A stretch of DNA of 10,916 nt from NCBI GenBank assembly GCA_002711555.1, contig PARQ01000014.1:81934-92849 (forward strand), given 5' to 3'. The position numbers and the translations under genes were made by a program. How positions within the stretch are numbered: position 1 is the stretch's first letter; every line of letters starts with the position of its first letter. Under the pieces are notes generated by a model. The model ran no database searches, had not been told where the DNA came from, and saw nothing but the letters and a program-made list of their open reading frames with translations. Of this stretch, positions 6,876 through 10,916 are shown piece after piece. This stretch comes from Rhodospirillaceae bacterium. GTDB taxonomy: Bacteria; Pseudomonadota; Alphaproteobacteria; UBA8366.

Positions 6876-7625
6876 ATGTTTCCGTTCAAACCAGCTGAAG
6901 CTTTCGCCGTCAACAAGGACCTTACCATTGAAATTCTTACACTTGAGGGCACTGATAATACAGTAGTTATAGCGGATGAATTCTACCAAAATCCAGATAT
7001 CGTGAGAGATATTATTCTGCAAACCCCCTACCCTGTTTGGAAAGACCAGCCAGATACACGAAACTTTATTGATTACTATGATTGTCGCCAGTCTCAGAAG
7101 TTACCGTATTTGGAGGCCCAACAAGCAGTGAAGCAGATTGCTGAGCAATTTCTTCACATAAAAGTCCATTCCCCTGCTACCTTCTTCAATAGCAACATAT
7201 TCCGGCTCATAGAAGATCAACCCAAAAACAGCCAAGCTTACCCTCATGATGATGGAAATCTTGTTACCGCCTTAGTGATGCTTAACACTGAAGAAGAGTG
7301 CTCTGGGGGAACTGCTTTCTATCGATCGAAAAAACCACTATTTGATCGTATGCCTGCTGATCCGACTATTCATGAGGCAGTCCACAAAACAATTTTTACT
7401 GAAGATAACTATGAAACGGGTAGTAATTATTTTATGGAAAACTACGATCAGTATTGGGAAGTGCTGGGCATCATTCCTATGGTTTACAACCGTCTGTTGG
7501 TTTATCCCGGCGTAATGTTTCATGGTGCCTGGCATGAACACAACTCATTCAGAAATTATTATCGAATTAATCAAGCTATGTTCATTGGCGATGTTACTTA
7601 TGATATGGATTTCTGGGACAAATAA
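6876..7625 (+). CDS. DUF6445-like protein with 2OG-oxygenase-type iron motif
   Basis: This 249-residue protein resembles the DUF6445 family as I remember it, a group with a 2OG-Fe(II) oxygenase-like core and no established reaction. Visible landmarks: an N-terminal region with a DEFYQNPDIVRDIIL helix (34-48), SNIFRL (106-111), the HxD motif in AYPHDDG (H124, D126), VMLNTEEECSGGTAFYRSKK (134-153), and a distal segment VYPGVMFHGAWHEHNSFRNY (209-228). In the distal segment H216 would be the third iron ligand and R226 or R230 the 2-oxoglutarate anchor. The start is ATG 6876, because AGGAG lies at ideal spacing; a GTG at 6831 would add 15 residues with no ribosome binding site. It stands alone, divergent from msrP and followed by a long gap. 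In some alphaproteobacteria DUF6445 genes sit near tryptophan-halogenase-like and SapC genes. None is visible here, so the substrate is unknown. Confidence 0.82.
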   Translation: MFPFKPAEAFAVNKDLTIEILTLEGTDNTVVIADEFYQNPDIVRDIILQTPYPVWKDQPDTRNFIDYYDCRQSQKLPYLEAQQAVKQIAEQFLHIKVHSPATFFNSNIFRLIEDQPKNSQAYPHDDGNLVTALVMLNTEEECSGGTAFYRSKKPLFDRMPADPTIHEAVHKTIFTEDNYETGSNYFMENYDQYWEVLGIIPMVYNRLLVYPGVMFHGAWHEHNSFRNYYRINQAMFIGDVTYDMDFWDK

Positions 7626-7815
7626 CCAATTGTCTAGAGAAATGTACCCAGAGCCCGTTTGTGGAGGTGTCGCCCATTCTTACTACCGTGGATAAAAAGT
7701 ATTACCGAAAATCGAATACTCATTGCTTATTTTGTTGTGCACGATCTGTTTTACACAGGATACGGAAAGGGTACGAAAACTCAGGAGTTTCCGCGTCGAT
7801 GTAAAAAACCGCACT

Positions 7816-7876
7816 TCTTAAACAGTCTTAAATCTTAAAACTCACAATTACTTGAGTTTGAATTAAAACTTAATTC
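7816..7876. repeat. Cluster of TCTTAAA direct repeats and two inverted repeats
   Basis: Three copies of TCTTAAA occur at 7816-7822, 7826-7832 and 7833-7839. They are followed by AAACTCA (7838-7844) / TGAGTTT (7853-7859) with an 8-nt spacer. Immediately after comes GAATTAA (7860-7866) / TTAATTC (7870-7876) with a 3-nt spacer. All arms are perfect. This density within 61 bp of AT-rich DNA suggests protein binding sites or a cruciform-prone segment upstream of the porin. AT-richness makes chance matches more likely, so the functional reading is tentative. Confidence 0.5.
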
Positions 7877-8063
7877 CCCGCCCTCAGATCGTTCGGCAGA
7901 AAGGTATGAGCCAACACAAAACATTATAAGATTTCAAACGGTGAGGTTTATAAGCAAATCTATGCTTTTCCCGCTTTAAATGACGCCGGCTCCTGCCATC
8001 CTTGATGCATGTGACCGATTTGCAACAGTGCGGGATAAGAATTCGGCAAAACTCGTATTTTGG

Positions 8064-8091
8064 TTGGTTTGTGCGTGGGAAGAGGTATCTT
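8064..8091 (+). promoter_or_regulatory. Possible sigma-70-type promoter for the porin
   Basis: TTGGTT (8064-8069) and TATCTT (8086-8091) are separated by 16 bp and could be a -35/-10 pair. This would give a leader of about 110 nt before the porin start codon, which would include the hairpin at 8124-8141 and the palindrome at 8166-8179. The match to consensus is partial, and other AT-rich hexamers nearby compete. Confidence 0.25.
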
Positions 8092-8123
8092 TATAGGTAG
8101 GATTCGCAATCATTTACAAAGAT

Positions 8124-8145
8124 TCGGTTTAGTTAAGCCGATTTT
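8124..8145 (+). promoter_or_regulatory. Leader hairpin followed by four T, upstream of the porin
   Basis: TCGGTTTA (8124-8131) can pair with TAAGCCGA (8134-8141), with one G-U wobble. Opening the innermost pair gives a loop of four bases. TTTT follows at 8142-8145. In RNA this would be a short stem with a short U-run, resembling a weak terminator or attenuator in the porin leader. The stem is small and could be chance. Confidence 0.3.
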
Positions 8146-8165
8146 GGAAATGGTAGCGGTTCCTG

Positions 8166-8179
8166 AATGTTCGAACATT
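8166..8179. promoter_or_regulatory. Perfect 14-bp palindrome in the porin leader
   Basis: AATGTTCGAACATT is identical to its reverse complement. It ends 16 bp before the porin ribosome binding site AGAGG (8196-8200) and 27 bp before the ATG. Perfect palindromes of this length are uncommon by chance and typical of homodimeric regulator operators. The position is downstream of any likely promoter, so it would act as a roadblock or post-initiation control site, or as an RNA structure limiting ribosome access. No regulator is assigned. Confidence 0.45.
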
Positions 8180-8206
8180 TATTAACTATCAATATAGAGG
8201 TTTCAT

Positions 8207-9436
8207 ATGTCCAAACTTAATAAGGCTCTGATGGCAACTACTGCCATTGCCTTTGCAGCTGGTCTTGCGATGCCTGCGGCGGCGAAGAAGAAAGATCCTT
8301 CGAAAGCGCCAAAGGTTGTAAGCAGCGGCAAAAAGATGAAGTTGAAGCTGTATGGTCAAATCGCGCGTACTGCGTCGATCACTGATGACGGCTCAGGAAC
8401 TGGTTTCTCAAACTCTGAAAACGGTAACACCTCGACTCGTATGGGTGTTAAAGCTGCAGGTAAGATCAATAATGATCTTAAGCTGAAGCTTCGTTATGAG
8501 TGGAACATGCGTTCCGGTCACGAGAACAATCAGCTTGACAACATTTCAAGCGATAACGACTTCGATATTCGTTGGGCTGACATTCAGTTCCATCACAAGC
8601 GTTTCGGCACATTGTTCTTCGGCCGTGGTGATGGTCCTGGTAACAGTTCTTCACAAACCGACCTTTCCGGTACATCGACCGGTCAAAAGGGTGGTGGTGA
8701 GCACTGGGACTTCCAGAACGCTCGTTTCGTAGAGACTAGCGCTTCAGCAAATGGTGGTGGTCGTGCAACAACCCGTGTTGGCCGTGTATTCGGTAATATG
8801 GACGCGACCACTCGTAGTAACCGTATCCGTTATGATACACCAAGTATTTATGGCTTCCAATTCCGTGCCGGTGTTGTTGACCAGTCCGGTTACGAATTTG
8901 CTCTATGGTATAAGGGTAAAGTTGCTGGCATGAAGATTAAAGGTGCCGTCAACTACAGCCATAACAAGTCGGGTGTATTCCCAGGTGAGGTCTCGGCCGG
9001 AACAACCGGTACCGACACTGAAATCAGCCTCGTTAACGGTTCGGTTTCGGTCCTTACCCCATGGGGTATCGGTGTAAGTGGTGCTGCCGGAACGAACGAC
9101 CGTGACCAAGTCATTGGTGGTACAGCGGTAGCGACTGATGGTAAAGATCCATTCTTCTGGTGGGCGTGCGTATTCTATCGCGCTAAGTTCTTTGAGCTTG
9201 GTGAAACCCGCTTCAAGTATGGTTTCCAGACATCAGTCGATAACCAACGCGAAGGCGATGTCGGTCAAGCTCATGGCTTCACCATCGTTCAACAAATTAA
9301 GAGCACAGGTACCGACATGTATGCCGGTTACCGTCATGTCTCTGTTGATCGCGATATGGCTGGTGGTACCGCCGGTGCCGAAATCGATTTCGAAGATCAG
9401 GACATCTGGGTCCTGGGCTTCCGGGCGCGCTTCTAA
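8207..9436 (+). CDS. Outer-membrane porin (Gram-negative general porin type)
   Basis: This 409-residue protein is a beta-barrel porin that lets small hydrophilic solutes cross the outer membrane, presumably as a trimer. Residues 1-26 form a Sec signal peptide: basic start MSKLNK, hydrophobic core, and cleavage after AMPAAA. A Lys-rich mature start KKKDPSKAPK follows. The first barrel strand is MKLKLYGQIAR (44-54). Alternating amphipathic strands then run through the protein, for example LKLKLRYEWN (91-100), FGTLFFGRGDG (133-143), RIRYDTPSIYGFQFRAGV (206-223) and DMYAGYRHVSV (370-380). The last strand ends IWVLGFRARF, with the C-terminal Phe recognised by the BAM complex. Loop regions are Gly/Ser/Asn/Thr-rich (145-165, 178-190). 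One cysteine (C321) sits in an aromatic strand FFWWACVFYR. AGAGG lies 6 nt before ATG. Codon choice (many CGT, GGT, AAG, TTC) and higher GC than its neighbours suggest very high expression. Substrate preference is not readable. Confidence 0.9.
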   Translation: MSKLNKALMATTAIAFAAGLAMPAAAKKKDPSKAPKVVSSGKKMKLKLYGQIARTASITDDGSGTGFSNSENGNTSTRMGVKAAGKINNDLKLKLRYEWNMRSGHENNQLDNISSDNDFDIRWADIQFHHKRFGTLFFGRGDGPGNSSSQTDLSGTSTGQKGGGEHWDFQNARFVETSASANGGGRATTRVGRVFGNMDATTRSNRIRYDTPSIYGFQFRAGVVDQSGYEFALWYKGKVAGMKIKGAVNYSHNKSGVFPGEVSAGTTGTDTEISLVNGSVSVLTPWGIGVSGAAGTNDRDQVIGGTAVATDGKDPFFWWACVFYRAKFFELGETRFKYGFQTSVDNQREGDVGQAHGFTIVQQIKSTGTDMYAGYRHVSVDRDMAGGTAGAEIDFEDQDIWVLGFRARF

Positions 9437-9471
9437 TCGCACCTGATAAAAGAACAATATAAGACTTACTT

Positions 9472-9502
9472 AAAAGCCCCGGGGGTTTCCCCGGGGCTTT
9501 TT
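9472..9502 (+). terminator. Strong Rho-independent terminator, probably bidirectional
   Basis: Arms AAAAGCCCCGGGG (9472-9484) and CCCCGGGGCTTTT (9489-9501) pair perfectly over 13 bp around a 4-nt GTTT loop, with a run of five T (9498-9502). It lies about 36 bp after the porin stop. The A-run on the left arm gives a U-run on the minus strand as well, so it can also stop transcription arriving from the convergent selO gene. Confidence 0.95.
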
Positions 9503-9665
9503 CTTTGGCGCCGTAGTGCTCATTTCTCCCAGTTATATTTATGTTTATAAAGATTCCAAATATAAACTTCAGTCTAGCTGAGAGTAGTCAGACAATCTGT
9601 GAAATATGCCAGATGCTTTCTAACCAATCAATTTATGCGATGGTACAAACCAAACGGGCATTTGT
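9503..9665. other. Intergenic region between porin terminator and selO stop
   Basis: This is about 163 bp of AT-rich sequence. I see no ORF with a ribosome binding site, no RNA gene and no repeat of note. It is the 3' untranslated side of selO. Confidence 0.5.
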
Positions 9666-10916
9666 TCATGTGCCACAAAACGTTTTGTAGGGTACTGACG
9701 ATACCGGCGCTGGCAATGCGAACTCTTCTTGCCCTTTTTTTTCATCAAAAGGTGTAGCCAAAATAGCCAGCATATTTTCAAATAATTGAAAATCACTTTC
9801 ATTGATAGCATCCGATAATACCTCTTCAACTTTATGATTTCGTGGGATGTAAGCAGGGTTTATTTGGTCCATTTGATTGGCGCATGCATCCATTGAAGCC
9901 GGCCTTTTTTTAATTTGTTTGATCCAACGTTTTTCCCAGAGATCGAATGCAGTAGGGTCTTGGAACTGTTTTCGAGCAGATCCCTTACCTTTGCGCAATG
10001 TGTCCGAAAGATGCCTAAAGGTATTTGTGAAGTCTGCATTTCCTTTCTGCATTAATTCCAATAAATTCTGAATTATGTCAGTATCGTTTTTATTCTTAGA
10101 ATTTAAACCTATCTTCGCGCACATTCGTCTTTCCCATTCGCTCTTGCATTCTGAGGAAGCTTCTTCTATCGCGGAGGTCAGTAATTTTATTGCGTAATCT
10201 TCATCGGCATCGGTAAGGGGGATAAGGGTTTCTGCGAACCGTGCGAGGTTCCACGCTAAAATCGATGGCTGTTTGGCATAGGCATAGCGTCCGTGGAGAT
10301 CAATTGAACTAGACACGGTCATCGGATCATATCTATCCATGAAGGCGCAGGGGCCATAGTCAATTGTTTCACCTGATATTGAGGTGTTATCCGTGTTCAT
10401 TACTCCATGGATGAAACCAATGCTCATCCAATGGGCAACAAGCAACGCTTGAGCTTTCGCAACTGCTTTGAAAAAACCCAGGTAGACGTTTGAGCTTTCT
10501 TGAACAGTGGGGTAATGGCGCGATATTGCATAATCCGCTAGTTTTCTAACCATCTCTGTATTTTGACGAGCGGCAAAAAATTGAAATGTACCGATGCGCA
10601 GGTGACTGGACGCAGTACGTGTGAGAACAGCACCAGGGATAGGTATTTCTCGATGCACTGACTCGCCAGTTGTTACGGCGGCAAGTGCACGTGTCGTCGG
10701 TACCCCCAAGGCATGCATGGCCTCACTAACCAAATATTCTCGTAATACAGGCCCAAGCGCAGCTTTTCCATCCCCACCACGAGAGAAGGGTGTGCGGCCT
10801 GACCCTTTCAACTGAATATCGTATCTATATCCGTGGACGTTGACAATTTCACCCAATAACAAAGCCCGACCGTCTCCAAGTTGGGGCGAAAAAGTCCCAA
10901 ATTGATGTCCGGCGTA
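9666..10916 (-). CDS. selO: Protein adenylyltransferase SelO (YdiU), partial at 5' end
   Basis: The frame stays open to the window edge, giving 416 codons from YAGHQFGTFSPQLGDGRALL onward. Full SelO proteins have about 480-490 residues, so about 70 N-terminal residues are missing. SelO is a pseudokinase-fold enzyme that transfers AMP from ATP to protein Ser/Thr/Tyr, including redox proteins in E. coli. In visible numbering: the nucleotide-binding region DIQLKGSGRTPFSRGGDGK (33-51) with the family lysine K37, LREYLVSEAMHALGVPTTRA (58-77), and the metal/catalytic motifs HGVMNTDN (170-177) and DYGPCAFMD (186-194). GRYAYAKQP (209-217) and NPAYIPRNH near the C terminus follow. The protein ends FCGT, putting Cys at the antepenultimate position, where eukaryotic SelO carries selenocysteine. 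A TTG that falls inside the frame at 10862 is not the start. The gene is convergent with the porin and shares its terminator. Confidence 0.96.
   Translation of the reverse strand, partial: YAGHQFGTFSPQLGDGRALLLGEIVNVHGYRYDIQLKGSGRTPFSRGGDGKAALGPVLREYLVSEAMHALGVPTTRALAAVTTGESVHREIPIPGAVLTRTASSHLRIGTFQFFAARQNTEMVRKLADYAISRHYPTVQESSNVYLGFFKAVAKAQALLVAHWMSIGFIHGVMNTDNTSISGETIDYGPCAFMDRYDPMTVSSSIDLHGRYAYAKQPSILAWNLARFAETLIPLTDADEDYAIKLLTSAIEEASSECKSEWERRMCAKIGLNSKNKNDTDIIQNLLELMQKGNADFTNTFRHLSDTLRKGKGSARKQFQDPTAFDLWEKRWIKQIKKRPASMDACANQMDQINPAYIPRNHKVEEVLSDAINESDFQLFENMLAILATPFDEKKGQEEFALPAPVSSVPYKTFCGT

Larger units (their letters stand above)
7626..8206. other. Long gene-free region upstream of the porin, with several small repeats
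   Basis: This is about 580 bp with no supportable gene. The longest tempting frame near 8004-8099 encodes only 31 residues, with no ribosome binding site and no recognisable motif. No terminator is evident after the DUF6445-like gene. The region contains a repeat cluster at 7816-7876, a hairpin at 8124-8141 and a 14-bp palindrome at 8166-8179, described separately. It most likely carries the regulated promoter and long leader of the porin gene. A small RNA antisense or upstream of the porin is possible but not shown. Confidence 0.5.

Noticed and set aside
8004..8099. Short open frame of 31 residues upstream of the porin
   Set aside because: It has no ribosome binding site and no recognisable motif, and overlaps the probable promoter. 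Its length is within chance expectation.
8478..9457. Several open frames of 60-100 codons on both strands inside the porin gene
   Set aside because: They lie within a gene with a clear signal peptide, barrel strands and terminal Phe. The overlaps reflect its biased codon use.

Overview
The window looks like chromosomal DNA of a Gram-negative alphaproteobacterium, probably a marine Rhodospirillales or SAR116-like lineage. The support is an outer-membrane porin ending in Phe, a Tat-type MsrP, a bacterial ELM1-like protein, a DUF6445-like protein, a moderate GC content and short intergenic gaps. The placement is inferred from family distribution, not from a search. No rRNA, tRNA, CRISPR array, transposase or phage gene was seen.

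Layout from left to right: the last 28 codons of greA run off the left edge (+). A gene-free stretch of about 256 bp follows, then a convergent Lrp/AsnC regulator (-). A short divergent promoter region leads into a rightward block of four genes: an ELM1-like GT-B-type protein, a 2OG-Fe(II) oxygenase, a 638-residue protein I cannot assign to a family, and a LysR-type regulator. The last three are separated by only 13-15 bp, so the block may be one transcription unit. Next come msrP (-), which is convergent with lysR, and a DUF6445-like 2OG-oxygenase-fold gene (+), which is divergent from msrP. About 580 bp without a gene, rich in small repeats, precedes a highly expressed type of porin gene (+). 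A strong GC-rich terminator follows, and then selO (-), which runs off the right edge.

Functionally the window mixes a transcription factor (GreA), two regulators, periplasmic methionine-sulfoxide repair (MsrP), redox-linked protein AMPylation (SelO), a major outer-membrane channel, and two separate non-haem-iron oxygenase-fold proteins. The least explained part is the ELM1-like/2OG/638-aa block at about 961-4598. It has the organisation of a small pathway, perhaps modification of a glycan, lipid or other cell-surface molecule, but the sequence alone does not show the substrate. The central 638-aa protein carries many His/Trp/Pro/Gly-rich blocks that look like constrained sites, and it is the best candidate here for something undescribed.
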